Shown: positions 9,403-18,057, numbered from the stretch's first letter. The stretch: DNA of 64,000 nucleotides from Chloroflexota bacterium (GCA_919901745.1 CAKKPP010000004.1:188460-252459); one strand, 5' to 3'. Notes: generated by a model not told the origin, from the letters alone. Numbers and translations: made by a program.

Positions 9403-9431
9403 TTGACAGTCCGGCCGCGGCACGGTCCCCT
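9403..9431 (+). promoter_or_regulatory. Possible promoter with consensus TTGACA -35
   Basis: TTGACA at 9403-9408, 17 bases, then a poor -10 TCCCCT (9426-9431), 6 bases before ATG 9438. The -35 is perfect but the -10 is weak, so the call is tentative. Confidence 0.3.
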
Positions 9432-9437
9432 ATCGGC

Positions 9438-10589
9438 ATGAAGGCTCTCCGGCTTGCCGGCCTGACCGTGGCGGCCGTCGGCGCTCCGTTCGCGCTCGCG
9501 TATCGGTTTGCGCGCGTGTACCGCGATCGCGCCGGCTTCCCGAAACCGACCCCTCCCCGCTTCGTGCCGACCGACCTGGGCCTGGCATTCGAGGAGATGA
9601 CTGTCGAGACACAGGACGGCCTCGAGCTGCCGGCCTGGTTCATGCCGGCGCGCGACGGGCGTGTGGGACCGGGCGTCGTGCTCGTCCACGGCTGGGAATC
9701 GGCCCGCGACCGGACGCTGCCCAATGCGCGATTTCTCGTCGCCGCCGGCTTCCACTGCCTGACGATCGACATCCGTGGCCATGGGCACAACCCGCCGGAG
9801 CGCCTCCCGGTCAGCACCGGCGAGTTCGGGGTCGACGCCGGCGCGGCATTCGCGGCCCTGCTCGCCCGGCCGGAGGTCACCGTCGGCGCGATCCTGGGTC
9901 ACTCGATGGGCGCCGTCGGGTCCCTGCTGGCGGCCGCAGCCGACCCTCGAGTGGCCGCTGTCGTGGCCACGTCCACGCCGGCCGATCCCGATCGACTGAC
10001 CCGCCAGACCTTCCGGCTTGCCCACCTGCCGATCCCCGATCCGGTGGCCTATCCCCTCGCCTGGATGACGACCCGCGTCTTCCTCAAGCCACGGCGTCAC
10101 CGGGCACGCGACATCAGCGCGACCCGTGCGATCGCCGAGTATGCCGGACCGGTGCTGCTGATCCACGGGGCCGACGATCGGATCGTGCCGTCTTCGCACC
10201 TGGACCGGCTCGATGCCGCGGCGCGCGAGGCTCGGGCCGGGACCGACACCCGCGCGGTGCGGCTCGTCGTCGAGGGCGGTCAGCACTCGTGGCTGTACGA
10301 GTCGCCGGCGTATCGCGGGGCGATCGCGCGGTTCCTCGCGGAAGCGCTCGGCGGGCCCTTCGAGCCGGACGAGGCGGCTGCGCTTGCCGTGGCGGTCGAC
10401 GCCCGGCGGCTGCCCGACGCCGAGACGACCTTCAGCGCGATGGACGGGGAACCAGGCGGCGTCCGCACACTGGCTCGCGCGGTGACGGCGCGAGGCCGCC
10501 GGAAGACGCCGACGTCCCCCGGAGCCGAGCCAACGCCGGCGGTGTCCCAACGGGACGATGTCGTCGTCGGCGGCCAGGCTGAACGCTGA
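9438..10589 (+). CDS. Alpha/beta hydrolase, membrane-anchored
   Basis: A 383-residue hydrolase with an N-terminal hydrophobic segment (about residues 5-22) that acts as signal anchor. The oxyanion region is VLVHGW near residue 77, the nucleophile elbow is GHSMG near residue 156, the acid is in HGADDRIVP near residue 240, and the catalytic His is in GGQHSWLYE near residue 280. After residue 310 there is a non-catalytic polar tail. This set matches serine hydrolases related to dienelactone hydrolases and lysophospholipases; the substrate is unknown. Its 3' end overlaps the longest possible frame of the nitroreductase gene. Confidence 0.88.
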   Translation: MKALRLAGLTVAAVGAPFALAYRFARVYRDRAGFPKPTPPRFVPTDLGLAFEEMTVETQDGLELPAWFMPARDGRVGPGVVLVHGWESARDRTLPNARFLVAAGFHCLTIDIRGHGHNPPERLPVSTGEFGVDAGAAFAALLARPEVTVGAILGHSMGAVGSLLAAAADPRVAAVVATSTPADPDRLTRQTFRLAHLPIPDPVAYPLAWMTTRVFLKPRRHRARDISATRAIAEYAGPVLLIHGADDRIVPSSHLDRLDAAAREARAGTDTRAVRLVVEGGQHSWLYESPAYRGAIARFLAEALGGPFEPDEAAALAVAVDARRLPDAETTFSAMDGEPGGVRTLARAVTARGRRKTPTSPGAEPTPAVSQRDDVVVGGQAER

Positions 10590-10596
10590 CGTCGAG

Positions 10597-11118
10597 ATGG
10601 ACGTCGCCAGCGCAGTCCGGACGAAACGCGCGATCCGAGCGTTCGACGACCGGTCCCTCGCGGAGGCCGACCTCGAACGGATCCTGGATGCGGGGCGCCG
10701 CGCATGGAGCTCCAAGAACCTCCAGCGCTGGGACTTCATCGTGTGCCGCGGCCGCGAACATCTACAGGCACTGGCGGCCGTGGGGCGGGACGCCGGCCAT
10801 CTTGCCGGTGCGGCCGTCGCGATCGCCCTGGTGACGCCCGACCCGCGGGGACCCGACGCGCCTCTGTCGATCATCTTCGACCTCGGCCAGGCCGCAGCCA
10901 ACATGTCGCTCGTGGCGTGGGAGCTCGAGATCGGCAGCGTCCCGGCAACGGTCTACGACCAAGAGCTCGTTTCGCGACTCTTGAAGCTGCCCCCCGACCG
11001 CCACTGCGAGTACCTGTTGTCCTTGGGCTATCCGGCCGACCCTGCGCTGCTCCGCGCGCCCTCGCGGCCCGGCGGACGCAAGTTGCTCTCGACGATCGTC
11101 CACGACGAGGTCTGGTAG
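10597..11118 (+). CDS. Nitroreductase-family flavoprotein
   Basis: A 173-residue FMN oxidoreductase. The N-terminal VRTKRAIRAFDDRSL is the phosphate-binding RxxxRxF block of nitroreductases, SSKNLQRWDFIV is the second FMN contact, and the C-terminus carries the short LGYPA segment common in the family. Such enzymes reduce nitro, quinone or enone groups with NAD(P)H, usually as dimers. ATG 10597 gives the standard family N-terminus; a start at 10558 would overlap the hydrolase gene and add an unlikely Ser/Ala leader. It lies 7 bases after the hydrolase stop and probably forms an operon with it. Confidence 0.87.
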   Translation: MDVASAVRTKRAIRAFDDRSLAEADLERILDAGRRAWSSKNLQRWDFIVCRGREHLQALAAVGRDAGHLAGAAVAIALVTPDPRGPDAPLSIIFDLGQAAANMSLVAWELEIGSVPATVYDQELVSRLLKLPPDRHCEYLLSLGYPADPALLRAPSRPGGRKLLSTIVHDEVW

Positions 11119-11139
11119 CCCGCCAGCATCCGGCACGCG

Positions 11140-12378
11140 TCAGCGGGTCGCCGACCGGTCCTCGTCGGTGGTCGCTTCGATCGCTGCCGACCAGTCGATC
11201 TGGAGCGTCATCCCGGTTGCATCTCCGGGGCCGGCCTCGGGTGCCGGGGCCCCGCGCTCGAGGTATCCGGAGATGGCCGCGTCCAGGCCGATATCGACGC
11301 CCGCGCGCTCGGACAGGAACCACTTGTGCTCCATGACGTCGCAGTACGCCTGGATCGTGTCACGTTCGGCCCCGATGACCGGGGCCAGGCGGCCGATGGT
11401 CGGCCCGAGAACATCGCGGGCCCACCGCTCGGCGGCCGCCTCTTCGTCGAGGTCGATCTCACCGGACCAGGCCAGCCAGGCGGCGTACTCCGCAAGGTCG
11501 TTGAGGAGCAGTCTTGCCTGACCCTCGAGCGCGACGATTCCCGTGCGGCGCTGGAGCTCCCGGGCGTGGAAGTCCCGGTTCGAAACAGCGAGGTGCAGCC
11601 GGACCGACCCACCGGTCGCAAGGGGGTCGACAGTGATCTCGTCGATCGCGAACCCCAGCTCGTTCAGGCGCCGGACCCGACTGCGGATCGCATGTCGGTC
11701 CCCCGCCGGCAGTTCCGGCGTGTCGTGGAGTTCTCGCCACAGCACGGCGTACCGGTCGCGAACGGATTCCGCTGCCTCGATGGCGTCGTCGTCATCATCC
11801 CGGCGGTCGTGGAGTGCGGCAAGGTCGGCCAGGCCGAATGCGACATTCTCGACCAGGATTTCGACATCGAAGGCCCGTTGCCCGTCGGACAGGGATGGAT
11901 GGACCTCGGACGTCTCGGCGTCCACGAGGAATGCCTGGATCAGGTCGCCGTCTCGCCGGAAGAGCGTATTGGCGAGCGAGCAGTCCCCCCAGTAGACCCC
12001 GGCACGATGGAGGTCGACGAGCAGCCAGGCCATCGCATCGAGGAGCCGGTCGCGGTACCGGCCCGGCCCGAGCGAAAAGCGACCCAGGAGGCGCCGGTAC
12101 TGGAGCGAGTGGGCGAGGTATTCGGTTGCCAGGATGGCCGTCCCGTTGACCGGATCGGTCGCCAGCCCGGCAGGGACCACGGCGGGCAGGCGGGCATCCT
12201 CGAGGTGGCGGAGGACGGCGAACTCGCCCTCGGCCACGGCGAGTGGCTCCTCCTTGAACGCGTAGAGGACCGGCCCCACCTCGACGAACCGGACCAGGTG
12301 GCGCGACGGTCCGACGGGAAGCTCGCGGAATGAAAGTCGATCCCCCGGCCAGTCGGCCAGGGGCAGCTCCCAGGGCAT
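11140..12378 (-). CDS. DUF4032 protein, kinase-like fold
   Basis: A 412-residue protein of the DUF4032 family, with an LPS-kinase-like half. The segment DLHRAGVYWGDCSLANTLF near residue 135 resembles the HRD/catalytic loop of atypical kinases (D...N), and FLVDAETSE near residue 162 would be the metal-binding Asp. The C-terminal part (MEHKWFLSERAG) is the conserved DUF4032 core. The biochemical function of the family is not established, so kinase activity is inference. It is convergent with the nitroreductase gene, with 21 bases between stops. Confidence 0.82.
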   Translation of the reverse strand: MPWELPLADWPGDRLSFRELPVGPSRHLVRFVEVGPVLYAFKEEPLAVAEGEFAVLRHLEDARLPAVVPAGLATDPVNGTAILATEYLAHSLQYRRLLGRFSLGPGRYRDRLLDAMAWLLVDLHRAGVYWGDCSLANTLFRRDGDLIQAFLVDAETSEVHPSLSDGQRAFDVEILVENVAFGLADLAALHDRRDDDDDAIEAAESVRDRYAVLWRELHDTPELPAGDRHAIRSRVRRLNELGFAIDEITVDPLATGGSVRLHLAVSNRDFHARELQRRTGIVALEGQARLLLNDLAEYAAWLAWSGEIDLDEEAAAERWARDVLGPTIGRLAPVIGAERDTIQAYCDVMEHKWFLSERAGVDIGLDAAISGYLERGAPAPEAGPGDATGMTLQIDWSAAIEATTDEDRSATR

Positions 12379-12476
12379 GTCGAGCAGCGCTTCAGCTCGT
12401 TCGCGCAGGCGCAGCCCGGGAAAGCCCGGGGTGACCGGTCCGAGCGGCTTCCCCGGATCTCCGGACAGCGCGTCAG

Positions 12477-12917
12477 TCAGAGTCGCTTGCGGAGGTACGC
12501 CGACACGGAGCCGTCGTAACCGACCGCCTCGTACAGGCGATGCGCCTCCGGCCGATGGTGGCCGGCGGTGACCTCGATGAATGCGGCGCCGATCTGCTGC
12601 GCGAAGGCTTCGGCCTCGCTCATCAGGCCGTGTCCAACGCCACGTTCGCGAACGCCCGGATCCACCACCAGGGCGAGGATCCGCACGATGCGATCGCCGT
12701 GTTCGAAGCGCGGCAGGGCGTGAACCGCGACGAAGCCCAGGACCTCGCCACCTGACTCGGCCACGATGACCTGCGAGTCCTCGCCGGCAAACCGGGTCAG
12801 TCGTTCGACGATGTCGGACGGACCCGCCGGATACCCCTCGTCGGTGAACAGGGACGCGATCCTCTCGGCGTCCTCGCCGCTTGCCCGGCGATACCTGATG
12901 GTCGGCGATTCGGTCAT
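12477..12917 (-). CDS. GNAT acetyltransferase, 146 residues
   Basis: A compact single GNAT domain. The core strand RILALVVDPGVRERGVGHGL contains the acetyl-CoA loop RERGVG near residue 85, and HRPEAHRLYEAVGY near residue 125 is the typical last helix with its Tyr general acid. The substrate is unknown. A TACCAT hexamer lies 6 bases before ATG 12917, so the longer start at 12956 is rejected. It lies 39 bases after the second GNAT gene on the same strand. Confidence 0.88.
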   Translation of the reverse strand: MTESPTIRYRRASGEDAERIASLFTDEGYPAGPSDIVERLTRFAGEDSQVIVAESGGEVLGFVAVHALPRFEHGDRIVRILALVVDPGVRERGVGHGLMSEAEAFAQQIGAAFIEVTAGHHRPEAHRLYEAVGYDGSVSAYLRKRL

Positions 12918-12923
12918 CGAACG

Positions 12924-12929
12924 ATGGTA
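12924..12929 (-). promoter_or_regulatory. -10 hexamer TACCAT, GNAT gene
   Basis: TACCAT on the minus strand, 6 bases before ATG 12917. It suggests this GNAT gene has its own promoter in addition to any read-through. Confidence 0.4.
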
Positions 12930-12956
12930 CCCGCTCGAGCCCGTCGGGGGCGCCAA

Positions 12957-13811
12957 TCAGCCATGCAGCAACAGGTCCGGCACGGGGTCGCCGACGACGG
13001 CGAAGCCGAGTCGTTCGTACATCTTGATCGCCGCACCGTTGTCGGCCTCGACCACGAGATGAACGCGCTCGGCCCCGCCGCGAAGTGCATCGGCAACCGC
13101 ACTGGCGACAGCCAGCCGTCCCAGGCCGCGGCCGCGGAACGCGGGTCGGGTTCCGATTGATGAGAGGTACGTCGCGTCCCAGCGCGACGTTCGTTTGGCG
13201 ACGGTCGCGAGCTCTCCGTCGACCCGGACCAGGATGAAACCGACGCCCGGCTCGAGGAGCGTGGCGAGCGCGTCGCGCTCGATCCCCGCCCGTCGCTCGG
13301 CGCCGACTTCGAACGCCTCGACCAGCGCGCCGGCAATCTCTGCAACCCGCTCCGTCACGTCTCCGGAATCCGGTGCAACCCGTTCGACCACGACACCGTG
13401 GGCGGTCGGACCGGAGGCGAGCGCACCACCCGGCCCGGGGTCGCGCAGCACCATCGCCCGGTCCTCGCCGACGACATCGAACCCGGCCCGCAGGAGGCGT
13501 GCCGTCAGGTCCGCGGGCTGGTTGGCGGCCGCGACGGGACGGATATGAGGGTATCGAGCGAGCGCACCGAACGCGACGATCGCCGCGGCCAGGTCGCGAT
13601 CGAATGGGCCGGCCGCATCGGGAAACGTCGGGGCGACCAGGCGATTCCAGAACGGCTCGGCGTCGGCCGGGTCGTGCAACAGCAGGCCGTGACGGGTCTC
13701 TCGGAGCTCGCGGCGGCCGCCGGCATGAACCCGCGCCTCGTGGATCGCAATGGTCCGCGCAAGGCCGTGATCCCGGCCACCGTCGTCGATGACCCGCGAC
13801 GGGATCGTCAC
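12957..13811 (-). CDS. GNAT acetyltransferase with N-terminal extension
   Basis: A 284-residue protein with a C-terminal GNAT domain: GTRPAFRGRGLGRLAV supplies the acetyl-CoA loop near residues 215-228, and NGAAIKMYERLGF near residue 262 is the final helix. The N-terminal 130 residues are a second, degenerate GNAT-like half, as in tandem-GNAT proteins. It starts at GTG (13809-13811). It is followed by the shorter GNAT gene on the same strand, and both may modify small molecules or N-termini; no target is evident. Confidence 0.85.
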   Translation of the reverse strand: MTIPSRVIDDGGRDHGLARTIAIHEARVHAGGRRELRETRHGLLLHDPADAEPFWNRLVAPTFPDAAGPFDRDLAAAIVAFGALARYPHIRPVAAANQPADLTARLLRAGFDVVGEDRAMVLRDPGPGGALASGPTAHGVVVERVAPDSGDVTERVAEIAGALVEAFEVGAERRAGIERDALATLLEPGVGFILVRVDGELATVAKRTSRWDATYLSSIGTRPAFRGRGLGRLAVASAVADALRGGAERVHLVVEADNGAAIKMYERLGFAVVGDPVPDLLLHG

Positions 13812-13919
13812 GGTCGGCCTGTCAGATTTGCAGCGCAGACAGATCCGATGCCCTGCGGTGGGCGTACAGTTTCACGGACAGCCCGTGATCGGGTTGGACG
13901 GGGACGCAGGAGGAACATC

Positions 13920-14321
13920 GTGCGACGCAGCGCTTTTGCCACGGGGATTTCCATGGCGGCCATCGTTCTTGCCGGCTGCAGCGGTGCGGCAACGCCCGCG
14001 CCGGCACAGTCGCAGACCCCGGCGACGAATCCGCCGGCGGGCGTCTGCGCGGTCTCGAGCGACGCACCGGGTGTGACCGTCACCGTCGTCGACTTCGCGT
14101 TCGACCCGACGCCCGTCACGGCCACGGTGGGCCAGCCGATTGGCTGGACGAACCAGGACGGAGCGCCCCACACGGCGACCCTCGACGAGGGCGATTGCGC
14201 GACCGGCACCCTGGCAGCGGGAGGTGGAACCGGTTCGCTTGTCTTCTCCGAGCCGGGCACATACCCGTACCACTGCGCGATCCATTCACGGATGAAGGGC
14301 TCGATCGTCGTCACCAACTAG
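13920..14321 (+). CDS. Cupredoxin lipoprotein, type 1 copper
   Basis: A 133-residue secreted blue-copper protein. The N-terminus is a lipoprotein signal peptide with lipobox LAGC near residues 17-20, then a Pro/Thr/Gln linker. The cupredoxin domain has the four type 1 copper ligands in canonical order: His in PHTATL, Cys in YPYHC, His in AIHS and Met in RMKG. It should carry electrons at the outer membrane face. GTG 13920 is chosen because AGGAGG lies 5 bases upstream, the best Shine-Dalgarno site of the window. Its stop codon overlaps the convergent methyltransferase stop (CTAG). Confidence 0.93.
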   Translation: MRRSAFATGISMAAIVLAGCSGAATPAPAQSQTPATNPPAGVCAVSSDAPGVTVTVVDFAFDPTPVTATVGQPIGWTNQDGAPHTATLDEGDCATGTLAAGGGTGSLVFSEPGTYPYHCAIHSRMKGSIVVTN

Positions 14322-15337
14322 CTCGTCGGGCGCTCCGCGAGCACGACCGAGGCACCGGACGGCAGGTCGATCACGGTCGGCCGGCCGATTCCGGCGCCTT
14401 CGAACCACCCGACGAAGTGCTCGCGCGGCGCGAGATGCCGCCCGCCCAGCATCGCGTCGAGCTGGACACCGGCGATCAGCTCGCCGTGCCGCGTCCGGAA
14501 TTCGTCGGGGGTTGACGGCAGGGGCCAGTCGAGGACGATGATCCTGCCCCCCGGCCGGACCGCGGTCCAGGCCGCACGGAGCGAGGCTGCCGGGTCCACC
14601 AGGCTGTGCAGCGCGTACTGGTAGTAAACGAGATCGAATGGACCTCGGTCCGTGGCCGCCGACACGTCGCCGGTATGGATCTCAAGCCGTTCGTCCAGCC
14701 CAGCGGCGGCGACGTGCACCCGGGCCCGCGCGACCGAATCCGGTTCGCCTTCAACGCCCACACCGGTCACCGCAGGAAAGCGCCGAGCCATCGCAACCAG
14801 CCAGAGGCCGCCACCGCAGTGCACGTCGAGCAGGCGCCCGCCATCCGAGAGGTCGACCACGAGCTGCGGCAGCGCCGAGAGCACCTCCTGGAAGAAGACG
14901 GCGATGTCCTGTTCGGTAAGCCGCTCGATCGAGGCGCGGTAGCGATCCGGGCGCGTTTCCAGGGCGCGCCCCGTTCGGAAGAATTCCGCCATGCGGTCCC
15001 AATCCATCGACGCCACGACGGCGTGCGTGAACTGGCCACCCAGGTACTCCAGCCGATCGGTGTCGAGGAGGATCATCGAAATCGCCTCGTTCGACACGAG
15101 GCGCCCCTCTTCGGTCAGTTCCACCAGGTCGTGGGCATCCGCCGCCCACGACCAGACGCCAACGGCATCGCGCGTCGTCGCGGTGGCATCGGCCAGCGCG
15201 TCCGGCGTCATTCCCAGGGGACCGGCGGCGCGCAACGCGGCAAACAGGCCAAGGTCCAGCCCGAGGTGGATCAGCCACGCGCGGTGGAAACCGCCGAGAC
15301 TGTCGATCAGATCGTCGAAGCGTTCGTCGAGTTGCAT
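14318..15337 (-). CDS. SAM-dependent O-methyltransferase-like protein
   Basis: A 339-residue class I methyltransferase. The first 100 residues are a winged-helix dimerisation domain as in O-methyltransferases of small phenolics and polyketides (AWLIHLGLDLGLFAAL, then a helix-turn-helix). The SAM fold follows: motif I is LLDVHCGGG near residue 168, the acidic residue after strand 2 is in GVEGEPDS, and RPGGRIIVLDWPLP near residue 275 is the post-motif III strand. The motif I glycines read CGGG, slightly unusual. The acceptor is unknown. A TAGACT hexamer lies about 38 bases upstream of the ATG. Confidence 0.87.
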   Translation of the reverse strand: MQLDERFDDLIDSLGGFHRAWLIHLGLDLGLFAALRAAGPLGMTPDALADATATTRDAVGVWSWAADAHDLVELTEEGRLVSNEAISMILLDTDRLEYLGGQFTHAVVASMDWDRMAEFFRTGRALETRPDRYRASIERLTEQDIAVFFQEVLSALPQLVVDLSDGGRLLDVHCGGGLWLVAMARRFPAVTGVGVEGEPDSVARARVHVAAAGLDERLEIHTGDVSAATDRGPFDLVYYQYALHSLVDPAASLRAAWTAVRPGGRIIVLDWPLPSTPDEFRTRHGELIAGVQLDAMLGGRHLAPREHFVGWFEGAGIGRPTVIDLPSGASVVLAERPTS

Positions 15338-15463
15338 CGGGTTCCCGGGATGCTCCTGGCCGATTGGCTCGGGCCGAGTCTACTCGACCGTTCGACCGCG
15401 GTTTCCGGGACGCCGCCCGGCGGGCATGCAACCATTTGCGGTCATGACGGGTTTCAGGTTGCG

Positions 15464-16054
15464 ATGGACGATTCGACGCTGATCGAGGCGCTGGCGCGCG
15501 ACGTCGACGGCGCCTTCGAGGCGCTCGTGCACGGACACCAGGACAGGCTCTACACGATCGCGCTGCGACTGCTCGCCGACCCGGCCGATGCGGAGGAGGT
15601 GACGCAGGACGCGTTCGCCCGCGCGCATCGGGCGCTGTGCGCCTGGGACGCCGACCGGATCCGGGCCCTCGCCCTGCGACCGTGGCTGGCGGCGATCGTC
15701 GTCAACGCCGGCCGGAATCGGCGACGCCGGCCGGTCGATCGACGCCCGGCGGTGAGCCTTGGGCCGCTCCTGGCGAGCGGCTTCGACCCGGGTGACGACC
15801 GGCCGACGCCCGAGACGGTCGCCGAGCGCCGGGTGGAGGCCGCGACGTGGACCCGGCGACTGGCCGGCCTGCCACCGGGAGTGCGCGCGGTCGTGATCCT
15901 TCGCCACGTCGACGGACTGTCCTACACGGAGATCGCGACCGCGCTGGGACGCCCGGAGGGCACGGTCAAGGCCCAGGTCCATCGGGGACTTCGCAGGCTC
16001 CGGGCGATGATCGAGGATGAACGCGCCGAAGAGCGCAGGGAGATGACGGCATGA
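15464..16054 (+). CDS. RNA polymerase sigma factor, ECF type
   Basis: A 196-residue ECF sigma factor. Region 2 covers residues 15-80 (DRLYTIALRLLADPADAEEVTQDAF is the 2.1-2.2 core), and region 4 covers about residues 130-185 (LPPGVRAVVILRHVDGLSYTEIA, then the recognition helix RPEGTVKAQVHRG). There is no zinc-binding anti-sigma gene next to it. Instead its stop overlaps the ATG of the Ada-like alkylation repair gene (ATGA at 16051-16054), so the two are coupled and the sigma factor may control the alkylation response. That link is inference. The longer in-frame start upstream overlaps the methyltransferase gene and is rejected. Confidence 0.9.
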   Translation: MDDSTLIEALARDVDGAFEALVHGHQDRLYTIALRLLADPADAEEVTQDAFARAHRALCAWDADRIRALALRPWLAAIVVNAGRNRRRRPVDRRPAVSLGPLLASGFDPGDDRPTPETVAERRVEAATWTRRLAGLPPGVRAVVILRHVDGLSYTEIATALGRPEGTVKAQVHRGLRRLRAMIEDERAEERREMTA

Positions 16055-16902
16055 CAGGATCGACGGGATCGACGGGATCGACGGCACCGGCCGTTCCGGA
16101 CGACATCGAGGCCGCGCTTGCGGCACTCGCCACATCGGCTCCTGGCGGCCTGGCAGTCGCCACGCTGGCAGCGCTGGGGTTGGCCGATCTCTACGCGACG
16201 ATGCCCTCCCCGCTCGGCGACGTCCTCGTCACCTGGAACGGGCGCGGCGTGTCGGCTGTCAGCCTCGCCGAGAACGAGGAACCAGCGGCCCTCGAAGCCC
16301 GCCACTTCGCGGCGACGGGACGTCGAGCAACGAGGGCGACCGGCGGCCTCCCGGCCGTCCTCGCGCGTGCGATCGCTCGACGAATGTCGGGCGATCGGCG
16401 GGTGCGAATTGCACTGGACCTGCGGGGGCGGGGCGACTTCGAGCGCCAGGTCTGGCTGAAGGCGCTCGAAATTCCGTCGGGCGAGGTGCGGCCGTACGGC
16501 TGGATCGCCGCCGAGATCGGCCGGCCACGGGCCGTTCGCGCCGTGGGCTCCGCGCTGGGCCACAACCCGGTGCCGCTCATCGTGCCGTGCCACCGCGTCG
16601 TCCGTGGCGACGGAACCATCGGGCAGTACTCACTTGGTGGTCCCGCCAACAAGCGGGCCATCCTGGCCGCCGAGGGCGTCGATCCCGATGCGCTCGAGGC
16701 GATGGCGCGGGCCGGGGTTCGCCTCATCGGATCCGATTCGACCCGGATCGTCTGCCATCCGACGTGCCGCAACGCGCGGCGCATTCGAGCGGACCACCGG
16801 GTGCCGTTCCGGTCCATCACAGCGGCCTCCGACGCGGGGTACCGCCCGTGCCGCGTGTGCCGGCCGGCATCGTCCCTGGTTGGGACCGGCGCAGCCGCCT
16901 GA
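16051..16902 (+). CDS. Ada-like protein: O6-alkylguanine methyltransferase plus C-terminal Ada zinc domain
   Basis: A 283-residue repair protein. Residues 50-215 are a methylated-DNA-protein cysteine methyltransferase with the suicide Cys in PCHRV at about residue 180, preceded by the DNA-binding helix RAVGSALGHNP. Residues 225-275 are an Ada-type zinc domain with four cysteines at about 235, 239, 267 and 270, in the pattern CHPTC...GYRPCRVC; in E. coli Ada the first of these accepts methyl groups from phosphotriesters. The order is the reverse of Ada (zinc domain, AraC, methyltransferase), and the AraC DNA-binding domain is missing. It is coupled to the ECF sigma gene. Repair of O6-alkylguanine is near certain; methyl sensing is inference. 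Confidence 0.92.
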   Translation: MTGSTGSTGSTAPAVPDDIEAALAALATSAPGGLAVATLAALGLADLYATMPSPLGDVLVTWNGRGVSAVSLAENEEPAALEARHFAATGRRATRATGGLPAVLARAIARRMSGDRRVRIALDLRGRGDFERQVWLKALEIPSGEVRPYGWIAAEIGRPRAVRAVGSALGHNPVPLIVPCHRVVRGDGTIGQYSLGGPANKRAILAAEGVDPDALEAMARAGVRLIGSDSTRIVCHPTCRNARRIRADHRVPFRSITAASDAGYRPCRVCRPASSLVGTGAAA

Positions 16903-16943
16903 CGCCGATGCCTGACTCGGCGCCGGCGCCAAATCACAACCTT

Positions 16944-16961
16944 GGCCTAGTGGACTAGGCC
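16944..16961. promoter_or_regulatory. 18-bp perfect palindrome, candidate operator
   Basis: GGCCTAGTGGACTAGGCC is two 8-base arms around a central GG. It overlaps a possible -35 TGGACT (16951-16956) of the EamA gene. It looks like a site for a dimeric repressor, but no regulator gene is adjacent. Confidence 0.5.
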
Positions 16962-16973
16962 ATCGGTTCACGA

Positions 16974-16979
16974 TAGACT
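16974..16979 (+). promoter_or_regulatory. -10 hexamer TAGACT, EamA transporter gene
   Basis: TAGACT is 17 bases after TGGACT and 9 bases before the TTG start at 16989. It supports the TTG start over the ATG at 17040. Confidence 0.45.
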
Positions 16980-16988
16980 CGTCACATC

Positions 16989-18014
16989 TTGGACCAGCCA
17001 ACTGTGCCAACGCCCACCGTCGCCACCGCCACATCGCGCATGCTGCTCGCGGCCGCGATGCTCATCCTGTACGTGGTCTGGGGTTCGACGTATCTCGGCA
17101 TCGCCATCGCCGTCGACACGATCCCCCCCTTCGTCATGGCCGCAATCCGGTTCCTGATCGCAGGATCGGTGCTGATGGCCTGGTCGGCCGCCCGTGAGAG
17201 GCGGTCCTTCCGACTCCCGTCCCTCCGTGAGGCCCGCGACACGGCGATCGTGGGCGCGCTTCTGCTCGGCGGCGGAATGGGCATGGTCGCCTGGGGCGAA
17301 CAGACGGTTCCGTCGGGGATCGCGGCATTGCTCATTGCGCTCATGCCGGTCTGGGTCGCGGTTTTCGGACGAGTCTTTCTCGGGGAGCGCCTTCCGGGAA
17401 TCGCGGTCGTCGGGATCGGGGTGGGGCTGGTCGGCGTCACGATCCTGGTCTGGCCGTTCGGCACGACGGGCGAGGGGTTCGACGCCGCCGGGCTCGGTGC
17501 CCTGTTCCTGTCGCCGATCTTCTGGGCCAGCGGCTCCCTGTTCGCGGCACATCGAGCCCGTCAGCCGTCGCGCCCGCTGGTCGCCACCGCCACCCAGATG
17601 CTCGCCGGAAGCGCCACCCTCGCGGTCCTCGGGCTGCTGACCGGAGAATTTGCCGTGTTCCGGCCGGAGGCCATCTCGACCGAATCGATCATCGCCCTCG
17701 TGTACCTGACGTTCATCGGCAGCCTGGTCGCGTTCACCGCCTACGTCTGGCTCCTGAAAGTCGCGCCGCTGCCGCTCATCGCAACGTATGCCTACGTGAA
17801 TCCGATCGTCGCGGTGGCGCTCGGCGCAATGCTCCTCAGCGAGCCCGTGAGCCCACGGACGCTGCTCGCCGGGGCGATCATCGTTGGCGCGGTGGCGGTG
17901 ATCATCACCGCCCGCAGCCGGATGACGAGGCCGGCGGCGCGACCGGCGGAGCCGTCGTTCCCGGAGCGCCAATCCGGCGCCCAGCCGGCACCCGCCGAGG
18001 CGCCGAACACGTAA
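16989..18014 (+). CDS. EamA/DMT-family transporter
   Basis: A 341-residue drug/metabolite-transporter protein with ten predicted membrane segments in two EamA repeats: the first from about residue 17 (ILYVVWGSTYLGIAIAV is the signature first helix) to 145, the second from about 160 (LGALFLSPIFWASGSLFA) to 305. A Pro/Ala/Arg-rich cytoplasmic tail follows. The family exports amino acids, nucleosides or other metabolites. The start is TTG; the next ATG at 17040 would cut into the segment before the first helix. A perfect palindrome in the promoter suggests repression, but the regulator is not nearby. Confidence 0.9.
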   Translation: MDQPTVPTPTVATATSRMLLAAAMLILYVVWGSTYLGIAIAVDTIPPFVMAAIRFLIAGSVLMAWSAARERRSFRLPSLREARDTAIVGALLLGGGMGMVAWGEQTVPSGIAALLIALMPVWVAVFGRVFLGERLPGIAVVGIGVGLVGVTILVWPFGTTGEGFDAAGLGALFLSPIFWASGSLFAAHRARQPSRPLVATATQMLAGSATLAVLGLLTGEFAVFRPEAISTESIIALVYLTFIGSLVAFTAYVWLLKVAPLPLIATYAYVNPIVAVALGAMLLSEPVSPRTLLAGAIIVGAVAVIITARSRMTRPAARPAEPSFPERQSGAQPAPAEAPNT

Positions 18015-18030
18015 CGCGGCCATCGAACCG

Positions 18031-18057
18031 CGTCAGGCCCGTCAGCCCATCAGCCCT
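18031..18057. repeat. Short imperfect tandem repeat in convergent spacer
   Basis: Three imperfect 8-9 base units of the form GTCAGSCCC lie between the EamA stop at 18014 and the GMC oxidoreductase stop at 18050, running into the last codons of the latter. Confidence 0.4.
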
